A stretch of 64,000 nucleotides of DNA from CAMLJR01 sp964500675 (GTDB lineage Bacteria; Pseudomonadota; Gammaproteobacteria; Pseudomonadales; CAMLJR01). The position numbers were made by a program, and so were the translations under genes. Shown piece by piece: positions 45,078 through 53,358 of the stretch. Every line of letters starts with the position of its first letter. Within the stretch, counting starts at the first letter, position 1. The DNA is taken from contig CAZCNY010000008.1 in NCBI GenBank assembly GCA_964500675.1, forward strand, positions 1 through 64,000, read 5' to 3'. The notes beneath the pieces were generated by a model that worked only from the letters and a program-made list of their open reading frames with translations, was not told the origin of the DNA and made no database searches.

Positions 45078-47209
45078 TGCCCGAGCCCGAGCCTGCGCGT
45101 ATCGCGGTGCCGCCGCTGCGCGAGGAGCTAGCCTTACAACCGGCATCGGCGGCGATCGACGGTTCGCCGCGCTGGACGCTGCACGATCCTGCCGACAACC
45201 GCTTTTTTGAAATCCGCTGGCCGGCGTTCGAGATGCTGTCGCGCTGGCAGCTCGGCGATGGCGCCGCCATCGCCGCCGGGGTCAATGCCGAGACAACGCT
45301 GACGATTGGTGTCGACGATGTCGTTGAATTAGCGCAGTTTCTGATCTCCCACCATTTGACTCTGGCTGCTTCGCAGCAGGATACGGGACGTTTGTGCGCG
45401 GCGGCAGCGCGGCGGCGCTTATCCGCGCCGCAGTGGTTGCTCAAGAATTACTTGTTCATGCGTTTCCCGCTGGTGCGGCCCATGCCGTTTCTGCGCGGTG
45501 CCTACCCGTGGCTTCGCGGTGTTTACACCCCCCAATTTTGGTGGTTGGTGCTGGGGGTGGCGTTGCTGGGACTGTATCTGGTTTCGCGCCAGTGGGACAC
45601 TTTCGTCCACACCTTTCACGCCTACAGCGGCTGGCAGGGGCTGCTTGGCTTGGGCATCGCTCTCAGTTTTGCCAAGGTGTTGCACGAGTTCGGCCACGCC
45701 TTTACCGCTTATCGGTACGGCTGTCGTATACCCAACATGGGGGTGGCACTGCTCGTGATGTGGCCGGTGCTCTTCACCGACACCAATGAGGCATGGAAGT
45801 TATCGTCGCGGCGGCAGCGGCTGCATATCGGTGCTGCAGGCATGTTGGCTGAGCTGGCGCTGGCCGCGTTCGCCACGCTGCTGTGGAATTTTCTACCCGA
45901 TGGCCCGCTGCGTGCGGGTGTATTCATGCTGGCTACGAGTACCTGGGTGCTCACTTTGGCAATCAATGCCAGCCCTTTTACACGGTTTGATGGTTACTTT
46001 CTGCTTTCCGATTGGCTCAACATGCCCAACCTGCACGAGCGCTCGTTCGCCATCGGGCGCTGGTGGTTGCGCGAGCGGCTGTTCGGCTTCGGCGATCCCG
46101 CACCCGAGGAGCTGCCGCCAGCACGTCAGCGTTTCATCGTCGGTTTTGCGCTGGTGACCTGGGTCTATCGCTTTATGTTGTTCTTATCGATCGCGCTGCT
46201 GGTTTTCCACGTGTTTTTCCAGGCGCTTGGCGTTGTGCTGATGTGTGTTGAAATCGGCTGGTTCCTGGTGCTGCCGATCGCCCGCGAGCTGGGCGCGTGG
46301 TGGCAGCGCCGCGGTGAGTTGCGCTGGCATCACCCGACCATTCGCAGCGCGACGGTACTGGCAGCACTGTTGCTGGTGCTGTGCGCGCCCTGGCAGAGCG
46401 AAGTGCGCGTGCCGGCGGTGCTGGGGTTGGCTCAGGCGCAGAGAGTTTATGTGCCTCAGCCCGCGCGCGCGGATGCCATCGACGTTAGGGTTGGGCAGGA
46501 AGTGGCGGCTGGCGCAGTTTTGGCCCGGCTCAGCTCGCCTGAGCTGAGCTATCAGTTGCGGCGCGCGCAGACATTGGTAGAAGAGCTGTCTTGGCAGGTG
46601 CGCCAACAACCTTTCGACGACGAATTGCGCGCGCAGGGGCCGGCATTGATCAAGCAGCTCAATATAGCGCGTGCCGCTGTTGCGGCCTATGCCGAGCAAA
46701 TCGAACGCTTGACCATCCGTGCGCCGTTCCCTGCCCGCGTGGCGGAAATGAACCCCGATGTACAGGTGGGCACCATATTGAGCCGGGGGGAAGAGCTATT
46801 TCAACTGACGGGCGATGGCGATGTGCGCGGCGACGCTTTCATCGGCCAGGAGGATGTGGCGCGCATACGCCTGGGCGAGGCCGTGGATTTTGTCGGCGAC
46901 GTCCCGGAGCTTCCCGCAGCTAAGTGTCGCATCAGCGCCGTCGATCCGGTCAATCTCACTGAGTTGGACACACCCTATGTCGCCAGCGTTTACGGGGGAA
47001 AAATTGCGACGGTAGCGCAGGCCAATCACAGCCTGCGTCCGCTCGAACCAGTTTATCGTGTGCGCTTCGATCATTGTGACAGCGGAATTAAATTGCAGCG
47101 CGAGCTGGCCGGGGCCGCGGTGATCAAGGGTAGTCGCCAAAGTTTGCTCGGAAGCAGTGTACGCAATTTGATGGCTTTGGCGCGCCGCGAAATTGGTATA
47201 CCACTTTAA
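45077..47209 (+). CDS. M50-like polytopic membrane protein fused to an HlyD module
   Basis: From ATG 45077 the product has 710 residues. Residues about 30-110 form a soluble domain that may be PqqD-like (RFFEIRWPAFEMLSRW). A polytopic region follows with HEFGHAFTAYRYG (His203, Glu204, His207) and FDGYFLLSDWLNMP (Asp305), the two metal-ligand motifs of M50/site-2 proteases. After further transmembrane helices (to about residue 445) comes a periplasmic HlyD-like part (APFPARVAEMNPDVQVGTIL). It contains no ATP-binding motifs. ATG 45077 overlaps the previous stop, and an upstream GTG 45062 is less likely. It is the only polytopic inner membrane component of the locus, so it may replace the ABC exporter, process the cargo, or both. 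Confidence 0.82.
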   Translation: MPEPEPARIAVPPLREELALQPASAAIDGSPRWTLHDPADNRFFEIRWPAFEMLSRWQLGDGAAIAAGVNAETTLTIGVDDVVELAQFLISHHLTLAASQQDTGRLCAAAARRRLSAPQWLLKNYLFMRFPLVRPMPFLRGAYPWLRGVYTPQFWWLVLGVALLGLYLVSRQWDTFVHTFHAYSGWQGLLGLGIALSFAKVLHEFGHAFTAYRYGCRIPNMGVALLVMWPVLFTDTNEAWKLSSRRQRLHIGAAGMLAELALAAFATLLWNFLPDGPLRAGVFMLATSTWVLTLAINASPFTRFDGYFLLSDWLNMPNLHERSFAIGRWWLRERLFGFGDPAPEELPPARQRFIVGFALVTWVYRFMLFLSIALLVFHVFFQALGVVLMCVEIGWFLVLPIARELGAWWQRRGELRWHHPTIRSATVLAALLLVLCAPWQSEVRVPAVLGLAQAQRVYVPQPARADAIDVRVGQEVAAGAVLARLSSPELSYQLRRAQTLVEELSWQVRQQPFDDELRAQGPALIKQLNIARAAVAAYAEQIERLTIRAPFPARVAEMNPDVQVGTILSRGEELFQLTGDGDVRGDAFIGQEDVARIRLGEAVDFVGDVPELPAAKCRISAVDPVNLTELDTPYVASVYGGKIATVAQANHSLRPLEPVYRVRFDHCDSGIKLQRELAGAAVIKGSRQSLLGSSVRNLMALARREIGIPL

Positions 47210-47277
47210 ACCGAGCTTCAAAATAGCCAATGACATGATGGTCAATGCGACTGTCATGCATGCGCCAACAGCGCGCA

Positions 47278-48813
47278 TCACTCAATGGCTATATGCGGTA
47301 CATCGTCGTCGACTTTCGTACCGGCCGGTCGCATCAAAAGCAGCAGTGGCAGTGTCAGCACAGTAAGAATTAGCATGAAATAAAAATCATCGATGTAGGC
47401 GACCATGGTCGCCTGCGTCGTTAGCTGTGCATTCAGCGCAGCAAGGCCAGCCACTGAACTTGCTCGGTGCGCGAGTTGAGGATTGTGAGCGAAGAGATTG
47501 AACGGTGTGATATGTTCGGCTAGCGTCGAGTGAATTACCTGGGTGTTGCTGATCAGCAGCGCCTGAACGATCGAAATACCAATACTGCTACCGAGGTTGC
47601 GCACCAGGCTGAACATTGCGGTGCCCTGATTGCGCAGCTGAGGAGAAAGTGTGGCGAATGTCATTGCTGCCATGGGTACATAGGCCATGCCGGTGCCGAA
47701 CCCCTGTACAACCCCGGACCAAAATACCGGTGTACCGCTCATTAGCAAGTTGAAGCGCGTCATCTGCCATAGCGACAGCGCGGTGATGAGAAAGCCGGTG
47801 CCGATCATCAAGCGTGAATCGACACGACCGACCAGTCGGCCGGCGATCACCATCGCAATGAATGTCCCCGCGCCGCGCGGCGCAGTCAGTAATCCCGCGT
47901 CGTAGACCGGATAATGCATCAGGCTCTGCAACATCGTCGGCAACAACGCCAGTGTCGCGAACAGCACAATACCGACGACAAAGATAAAAACATTGCCGCT
48001 GATGTAATTGCGATCATTGAACAGCACCAGCGGGATGAACGGGTGCCGACTTGTCGCGCTGTGCACCACGAACAGATAAAACGCGAGACCTGCGGCGATG
48101 GCTTCGATCCATATTTCTCGCGAGTCGAACCAGTCGTTAATCGTTCCCCGATCGAGTACCAACTGTAGTCCGGCAACGGCGATGCTAAGCAGCGCGAAGC
48201 CGAAAAAATCGAAGCGCGAATGCCGGGGATTGTCACCCGGCAAAAACGCTACCATGCCCAAAAAAGCGAGAATACCCAACGGTAGGTTGATGTAGAACAC
48301 CCAGCGCCAGTTGTAATTGTCAGTTAGCCAGCCGCCGAGGATGGGGCCCAGCGTTGGCCCGAGCACGGTACCTTGCGCCCAGAGCGCCATCGCTTTGCCA
48401 TGATTCTCGGGTGGATTGATATCGAACAACACGGCCTGCGACATTGGCACCAACGCCGCGCCAGCAAGCCCTTGCAGAAAGCGGAACAGTACGATCTCGG
48501 TTAGCGACTGCGCGATCCCACACAGGCCTGACGTGGCGGTGAACATAGCCACCGATACCAGGAAAAGTCGCTTGCGTCCGAAACGCCCAGCCAGCCAACC
48601 GGCCAGCGGCGTCATGATTGCGGCGGCGACAATATAGGACGTCAGCACCCACGCCATCTGATCCTGGGTGGCAGAGAGCGAATTCTGCATATGCGGCAAT
48701 GCTACATTCGCAATGGTGTTGTCGAGTGTTTGCAGAATTGAAGCGAGCACCACTGTTGCCGTGATCATCCCACGTCGCAGCGGGGGTTTGCCCGCCGCGA
48801 TGGGCTCACTCAT
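47278..48813 (-). CDS. emrB: DHA2-family MFS drug/proton antiporter (EmrB/QacA type)
   Basis: The 511-residue product from ATG 48813 has about 14 transmembrane segments. MFS motifs include LDNTIANVALPHMQ (motif D1 of DHA2), GWLAGRFGRKRLFL (motif A) and GPTLGPILGGWL (motif C, antiporter). A start at 48852 would overlap emrA more and add a poorly conserved tail. ATG 48813 overlaps the emrA stop by 8 nt. With EmrA and an outer membrane factor such pumps expel hydrophobic toxicants. No factor is encoded next to it, so it probably borrows one. Confidence 0.92.
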   Translation of the reverse strand: MSEPIAAGKPPLRRGMITATVVLASILQTLDNTIANVALPHMQNSLSATQDQMAWVLTSYIVAAAIMTPLAGWLAGRFGRKRLFLVSVAMFTATSGLCGIAQSLTEIVLFRFLQGLAGAALVPMSQAVLFDINPPENHGKAMALWAQGTVLGPTLGPILGGWLTDNYNWRWVFYINLPLGILAFLGMVAFLPGDNPRHSRFDFFGFALLSIAVAGLQLVLDRGTINDWFDSREIWIEAIAAGLAFYLFVVHSATSRHPFIPLVLFNDRNYISGNVFIFVVGIVLFATLALLPTMLQSLMHYPVYDAGLLTAPRGAGTFIAMVIAGRLVGRVDSRLMIGTGFLITALSLWQMTRFNLLMSGTPVFWSGVVQGFGTGMAYVPMAAMTFATLSPQLRNQGTAMFSLVRNLGSSIGISIVQALLISNTQVIHSTLAEHITPFNLFAHNPQLAHRASSVAGLAALNAQLTTQATMVAYIDDFYFMLILTVLTLPLLLLMRPAGTKVDDDVPHIAIE

Positions 48814-49900
48814 GACCCGCTCCGAATATGCTGCGCCGATGGCCGGTATCAACCTCGGCGGTGACGCTCAGACCAGAATGCAGGAGTACATTAGGGATAC
48901 GCTCGATAAACTCCAGGCGAACGGGAACCCGCTGTACGACCTTCACCCAGTTACCCGTCGCATTCTCCGGTGGCAATACCGAGAATTGCGAGCCGGTTCC
49001 AGGTGCGATGCTGGCGATATGCGCGTGGATAATCTCGCCCGGATAGGCATCGATAGTCACCGTTGCCGGCTGACCGCGACGCATGTAGGTCAGTTGGCTT
49101 TCCTTGAAATTCGCCTCCACCCAAACATCGCGCGTGGAGATCAGTGCGAATACGGGGCTGGCGGCTTCGATGTAGTCGCCCACCTGCAGCTGTTCTACTT
49201 TGGTGACGATGCCGTCATCAGGTGCTCGAATGCGCGTATACGAGAGGTTGAGTTCAGCGCGGTCTAGCTCCGCCTGTGCCTGCTGCACCGAGGGATGCTT
49301 CGCGGGATCGATATTCGGATCGCCTTCGAGCATTGCTAGAATGTTATCGACCTGGTGCTGTGCTGAAGCCATTTGTTGGCGAGCGTCATCAAATGCATGT
49401 TTGGCCTGATCAAACTGCGCTTGGGAAACGACATGTGAGGACAGCAGCTTTTGTTGACGATCGAAGGTTTTCTGCTGGTAGGCCAGCGTTTCCTTTGCCG
49501 CTTCCAGTGCGGCAAGATACCGGCGATAGGTGGCCTTGTCGGCAGCGATTTGCAGCTGCGCGCTGTCGAGTTTGGCGCGCGCCGATGCGACGGCGATGCG
49601 GTATGGTTGATCGTCCAAGCGAAACAGTAATTCGCCCCGCTGCACATGCTGGTTATCGCGGACAGCGATAGCCGCTACCCTGCCGGGAACATTGCTGCTG
49701 ATCGACGCTTGAGCGGCTTGGATATAAGCGTCGTCAGTTGACATGTAGCGCCCGCCAGTTAGCCAAAAGTACAACGAACCGGTCACCGCCGCGATGATAC
49801 CGATTAACAGCAGCGGCAATCGCCACCGCTCGTGCAGTGGCGACTGTCGGCGGTTTGCCGTGCCTGTGTCGGAAGCCGAGCTGGACACTACTGTGCTCAT
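48806..49900 (-). CDS. emrA: EmrA-type membrane fusion protein
   Basis: The 364-residue product has a cytoplasmic N-terminus, one transmembrane helix at about 27-48 (LPLLLIGIIAAVTGSLYFWL) and the EmrA hallmark STDDAYIQAAQASISSNVPG. A long helical hairpin (about 95-205) and the returning lipoyl half YTRIRAPDDGIVTKVEQLQV follow. It lies between a MarR regulator and EmrB, in one operon (9 bp from marR, 8-nt overlap with emrB). Confidence 0.93.
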   Translation of the reverse strand: MSTVVSSSASDTGTANRRQSPLHERWRLPLLLIGIIAAVTGSLYFWLTGGRYMSTDDAYIQAAQASISSNVPGRVAAIAVRDNQHVQRGELLFRLDDQPYRIAVASARAKLDSAQLQIAADKATYRRYLAALEAAKETLAYQQKTFDRQQKLLSSHVVSQAQFDQAKHAFDDARQQMASAQHQVDNILAMLEGDPNIDPAKHPSVQQAQAELDRAELNLSYTRIRAPDDGIVTKVEQLQVGDYIEAASPVFALISTRDVWVEANFKESQLTYMRRGQPATVTIDAYPGEIIHAHIASIAPGTGSQFSVLPPENATGNWVKVVQRVPVRLEFIERIPNVLLHSGLSVTAEVDTGHRRSIFGAGHE

Positions 49901-49909
49901 GTGGTGTTG

Positions 49910-50467
49910 TCAGGCTTTGCCGTGCGACCGGGCGATCGCGTTGGTGGCGGGACTTGCGATTGTCGTATCCGTCGCATCGTTTCCCAGGTTGCGACGTTCC
50001 GCGCCCATGGCATTTGGCACCAATACAGAGAGGTTGCCATGGACTTTGTCCAATAGCTGGAGCAGTTGTTCGACTTGCGTTGCGTCAAGTCTTGCGAGCG
50101 CCTCATTGCGGGCGGTGTCGGCTATGGCCCAGATGCGCTTCAGAATCGGCTCCGCGGTCGGCAACAGATGTAGGCGCCAGACGCGACGGTCACTCGGGTC
50201 TCGGCGACGCTCGATCCAGCCGCTTTGCTCAATGCGATCAAGAATGCGCACCAGCGTCATCGGATCAGTCTCCGTCAGAACAGCCAGTCGCACCTGCGAA
50301 ATACCTTGATTTTCCTGTAGATACACCAGCACCCTGCATTGCTCTGGGGTTAGACCAAGCGCGTCGGCAACGGCTAACCGTTCAAAGTTTTTCGAAGACA
50401 ATCGAGCCACATCTTTAAGTAGAAAGCCGAAATGACGCAACGGGTCCAATGACGAATACCTATTCAA
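49910..50467 (-). CDS. MarR-family transcriptional regulator
   Basis: The product (185 residues from TTG 50467, or slightly shorter from TTG 50449) is a winged-helix dimer. It has DALGLTPEQCRVLVYLQENQ, the recognition helix region ISQVRLAVLTETDPMTLVRI, then the wing GWIERRRDPSDRRVWRLHL. No ATG start is available upstream of the conserved part, so TTG initiation is likely. It is first in the operon with emrAB-type genes and probably represses them until a substrate binds. A dyad at 50472-50487 sits just before its start. Confidence 0.9.
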   Translation of the reverse strand: MNRYSSLDPLRHFGFLLKDVARLSSKNFERLAVADALGLTPEQCRVLVYLQENQGISQVRLAVLTETDPMTLVRILDRIEQSGWIERRRDPSDRRVWRLHLLPTAEPILKRIWAIADTARNEALARLDATQVEQLLQLLDKVHGNLSVLVPNAMGAERRNLGNDATDTTIASPATNAIARSHGKA

Positions 50468-50471
50468 TAGA

Positions 50472-50487
50472 AATATCTTAAGAGATT
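50472..50487. promoter_or_regulatory. 16-bp dyad, candidate MarR operator
   Basis: AATATCTTAAGAGATT is symmetrical around TCTTAAGA with a single mismatched pair. It is 5-20 nt upstream of the probable TTG start of the MarR gene and lies in an AT-rich promoter-like stretch. Autorepression is inferred. Confidence 0.5.
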
Positions 50488-50618
50488 ATATCACAGGTTA
50501 TTAATATGGCGAGCGAGGCGCCTAAAAGGGAGCGTCATACGGACATCCAGCACAACTCATACAGTTATGGGATTAAGATGGTATCGGTGGCTACGCTTGA
50601 ATTTCGAGGAGGTGAATT

Positions 50619-51605
50619 GTGAAAACACGCGCGTTGGGCAAACACGGTCCAGTCGTTTCGGCCATTGGCCTTGGTTGCATGGGTATGTCGGATTTTTATG
50701 GTCCTGCTGATAACGCTGCATCTGAAGCACTGTTACGCCAGGCCTTTGACCGCGGTATTAACTTTTTTGACACAGCGGATATGTATGGAGTCGGAGCCAA
50801 TGAGTCGCTAGTTGGTTTTGCTTTACATAATGTGCGCGACAAAATTGTTATCGCGACCAAGTTTGGCAACATGCGTCGCATCGATGGCGCCGCTCTGGGC
50901 GTGAACGGTCGTCCGGAATACGTTAAAGCAGCCTGCGAACAAAGCCTTAAACGTTTGGGTATCGACCATATCGATCTTTATTATCAGCATCGCGTCGATC
51001 CCAATGTGCCGATCGAAGAAACGGTCGGTGCCATGGCCGATTTGGTTAAGACCGGTAAGGTGAGATGGCTCGGTTTGTCTGAAGCGGGCGCTGCTACCAT
51101 TCGGCGCGCGCACGCAGTGCATCCGATCACCGCTTTGCAAACAGAGCTCTCGTTGTGGACGCGTGATGCGCAAGGACAGATTCTAAGTACGGTACGTGAG
51201 CTGGGCATTGGCTTCGTTGCCTACAGCCCATTGGGCCGCGGATTTCTCACCGGCGCTATTCGGCAGCCTTCCGATTTTGCCGCCGGTGATTTTCGTTCGG
51301 CGAATCCGCGTATGAGCGGTGAAAATTTTCAAAAGAATTTGAAGCTGGTACAGGCGGTTGAGGCAATGGCGCAAAACAAAGGCGTCAAGCCCGCACAGTT
51401 AGCATTGGCTTGGGTGCTTGCGCAGGGTGACGATATCATTCCGATTCCCGGCACGCGCCGTTTGAAATACCTTGAGGAAAACATAGCGGCAACGGAACTA
51501 GAATTATCGAGCAGCGAGCTCGCACAACTTTCTTCGCTGGTACCCCCGGATGCTGTTGCTGGTACTCGCTATGACGAACAGGGCATGTCCCGGGTTGGAA
51601 TTTAG
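50619..51605 (+). CDS. aldo/keto reductase
   Basis: This 328-residue TIM-barrel NADPH-dependent reductase has the full catalytic tetrad: Asp51 and Tyr56 in FFDTADMYG, Lys81 in ATKFG and His124 in YYQHRVD. The C-terminal cofactor region IPIPGTRRLKYLEENI is also present. The sequence resembles the YajO/pyridoxal-reductase-like branch (GMSDFYGP near the start). The start is GTG 50619 behind a strong AGGAGG. It is divergent from the MarR operon and may respond to the same toxicants, but that is only context. Confidence 0.92.
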   Translation: MKTRALGKHGPVVSAIGLGCMGMSDFYGPADNAASEALLRQAFDRGINFFDTADMYGVGANESLVGFALHNVRDKIVIATKFGNMRRIDGAALGVNGRPEYVKAACEQSLKRLGIDHIDLYYQHRVDPNVPIEETVGAMADLVKTGKVRWLGLSEAGAATIRRAHAVHPITALQTELSLWTRDAQGQILSTVRELGIGFVAYSPLGRGFLTGAIRQPSDFAAGDFRSANPRMSGENFQKNLKLVQAVEAMAQNKGVKPAQLALAWVLAQGDDIIPIPGTRRLKYLEENIAATELELSSSELAQLSSLVPPDAVAGTRYDEQGMSRVGI

Positions 51606-51681
51606 GGGGCGCCATGGAGATGCGTTAATGCAGGTAATTGTCGCCATCAAAAATCCAAACGACTGCTTCGATATTCAACCT

Positions 51682-52305
51682 ATGCCCGTATCACCCCGAC
51701 TGCATCGTTCTCTACTCGCGGCCAGCTTGCTCATCTTGGCCGGTTGCGCCACCGCCCCTCCCCGCCATAGCGATGACATTTGCCAGGTCTTCGATCAGTA
51801 TCCTGAGTGGTACGACGACGCGCACGACACGCAGCAGCATTGGGGTACGCCGATCGGTGAGCAGATGGCATTTGTGCGGCACGAATCGAGTTTCCGCCAA
51901 GACGCGCGCCCGGACCGGCCCTGGTTTCTGTTCATCCCGCTGCCGCGCAAATCCAGCGCGTACGGCTACGCACAGATCCAGGATCCGGTCTGGAGTGACT
52001 ACCAGAATGCCAACGGTGGCTCGTTCAAAAGTCGCACGGACATGGGCGATGTGCTGGACTTTATCGGTTGGTACACCGACAAAATTCATCGTCAACTCGG
52101 CATCTCCAAAAGGGACTCGAAGCATTTATACCTTGCCTATCACGAGGGCATCGGCGGTTACCGCGGCGGCGGCTGGCGGCACAACCGCTCTCTGCTAAGA
52201 ATCGCGAGCGGCGTCGCCTACCGCGCCCATGAATACGATGTTCAGCTCAAGCGCTGTGAGCGGCGTTTCCGCTGCCGGCATTGGTACCAGTTTTTCTGTA
52301 GTTGA
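51682..52305 (+). CDS. lipoprotein with transglycosylase (SLT)-like domain
   Basis: From ATG 51682 the product has 207 residues, with a lipoprotein signal RSLLAASLLILAGC (Cys22). The domain has MAFVRHESSFRQDA with a likely catalytic Glu68, RKSSAYGYAQIQDPVWSDYQ and YHEGIGGYRGGGWR, features of a lysozyme-like transglycosylase. The predicted role is cleavage or remodelling of peptidoglycan from the outer membrane inner face. Starts further upstream (51550, 51628) overlap or abut the reductase gene and bury the signal peptide, so they are rejected. Confidence 0.85.
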   Translation: MPVSPRLHRSLLAASLLILAGCATAPPRHSDDICQVFDQYPEWYDDAHDTQQHWGTPIGEQMAFVRHESSFRQDARPDRPWFLFIPLPRKSSAYGYAQIQDPVWSDYQNANGGSFKSRTDMGDVLDFIGWYTDKIHRQLGISKRDSKHLYLAYHEGIGGYRGGGWRHNRSLLRIASGVAYRAHEYDVQLKRCERRFRCRHWYQFFCS

Positions 52306-52327
52306 ACGGAATACCTTTTGGGTACAT

Positions 52328-53347
52328 TCACGCATCTACGCGCAGCAAAATCTTGCCGATATGCTCACTCGACTCCATGCGCGCATGCGCCTGCGATACT
52401 GCGGCCAGCGGAAACACGCGGTCGATGATCGGGCGTAGTTGGCCGGCGCCGAACAACGGCCAGACCCGCCGCAACAGCTCTTCCTTGATTTTGGTTTTGA
52501 ACGCGGGGGGCTGTGGGCGCAACGTCGAACCCGTGATCGATAAACGCCGCGTCATCACCGGCAGCAGATTGATCTGCGCGCGATGACCGCCCTGCGTTGC
52601 AATGAAAATTAAGCGTCCGTCCGGCGCAAGCACATCGATGTCTTTTTGGGTGTAATCGCCTGCGATGATGTCGAGCACGACGTTCACACCCGCGTTCGCG
52701 GTGGCCTGCTTGATCTCGGCAACGAAATCGTGCGTCTTGTAGTTGATCGCTTTAGAGGCCCCGAGCGCCTCGCAAAACCTGCATTTCTCATCGGAACCTG
52801 CGGTTACGAAGATTTCATTGCCGAGCGCGACGGCGAGTTGAATCGCCGCAGTGCCGATGCCGCTCGAACCGCCGTGCACCAGCACTTTCTCGCCGGGTTT
52901 CAGCGCGGCGTGCTGATAGAGATTGCTCCACACCGTAAAATAAGCTTCGGGCAGTGCGGCGGCGTCGAGCAAAGCGACGCCCTCGGGAAGCGGCAGCACC
53001 TGACCCTCAGTGACGACGCAGTATTCGGCATAGCCGCCGCCCTGCAGCAGCGCGCAGACCGGATCGCCCACGCGAAAGCATTTCGCGTCTGGGCCCGCGC
53101 GCACCACTGTGCCCGAGACTTCGAGGCCGAGATAATCCGGCGCACCCGGCGGCGGTGGGTACTTACCTTGGCGTTGCAGTATGTCGGCGCGGTTCACTCC
53201 TGCGGCTGCCACCTTAATCAACACTTGGTCGGCAACCGGTCCTGGCACAGCGCGCTCGCCGACGATCAATGTCTCTGGCCCGCCCGGTGTGAGCGTCTCG
53301 ACGACACGCATCGTGGTTGGAATGCCGCTCATATCGGCGATCGACAC
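52328..53347 (-). CDS. NADPH:quinone oxidoreductase (zinc-free MDR family, PIG3/QOR type)
   Basis: The 339-residue product has an N-terminal GroES-like domain (AAGVNRADILQRQGKYPPPP, DYLGLEVSG) without the structural-zinc cysteines. A Rossmann domain follows with VHGGSSGIGTAAIQLAVALG and VLDIIAGDYTQKDIDVLAPD. Such enzymes reduce quinones or other electrophiles with NADPH. Possible starts are GTG 53347 and ATG 53332. It begins 11 bp after the Rieske oxygenase stop codon, so the two are probably one operon. It might serve as a companion reductase, although ring hydroxylases normally use an iron-sulfur or flavin reductase. Confidence 0.9.
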   Translation of the reverse strand: MSIADMSGIPTTMRVVETLTPGGPETLIVGERAVPGPVADQVLIKVAAAGVNRADILQRQGKYPPPPGAPDYLGLEVSGTVVRAGPDAKCFRVGDPVCALLQGGGYAEYCVVTEGQVLPLPEGVALLDAAALPEAYFTVWSNLYQHAALKPGEKVLVHGGSSGIGTAAIQLAVALGNEIFVTAGSDEKCRFCEALGASKAINYKTHDFVAEIKQATANAGVNVVLDIIAGDYTQKDIDVLAPDGRLIFIATQGGHRAQINLLPVMTRRLSITGSTLRPQPPAFKTKIKEELLRRVWPLFGAGQLRPIIDRVFPLAAVSQAHARMESSEHIGKILLRVDA

Positions 53348-53358
53348 GACTACTTCGC

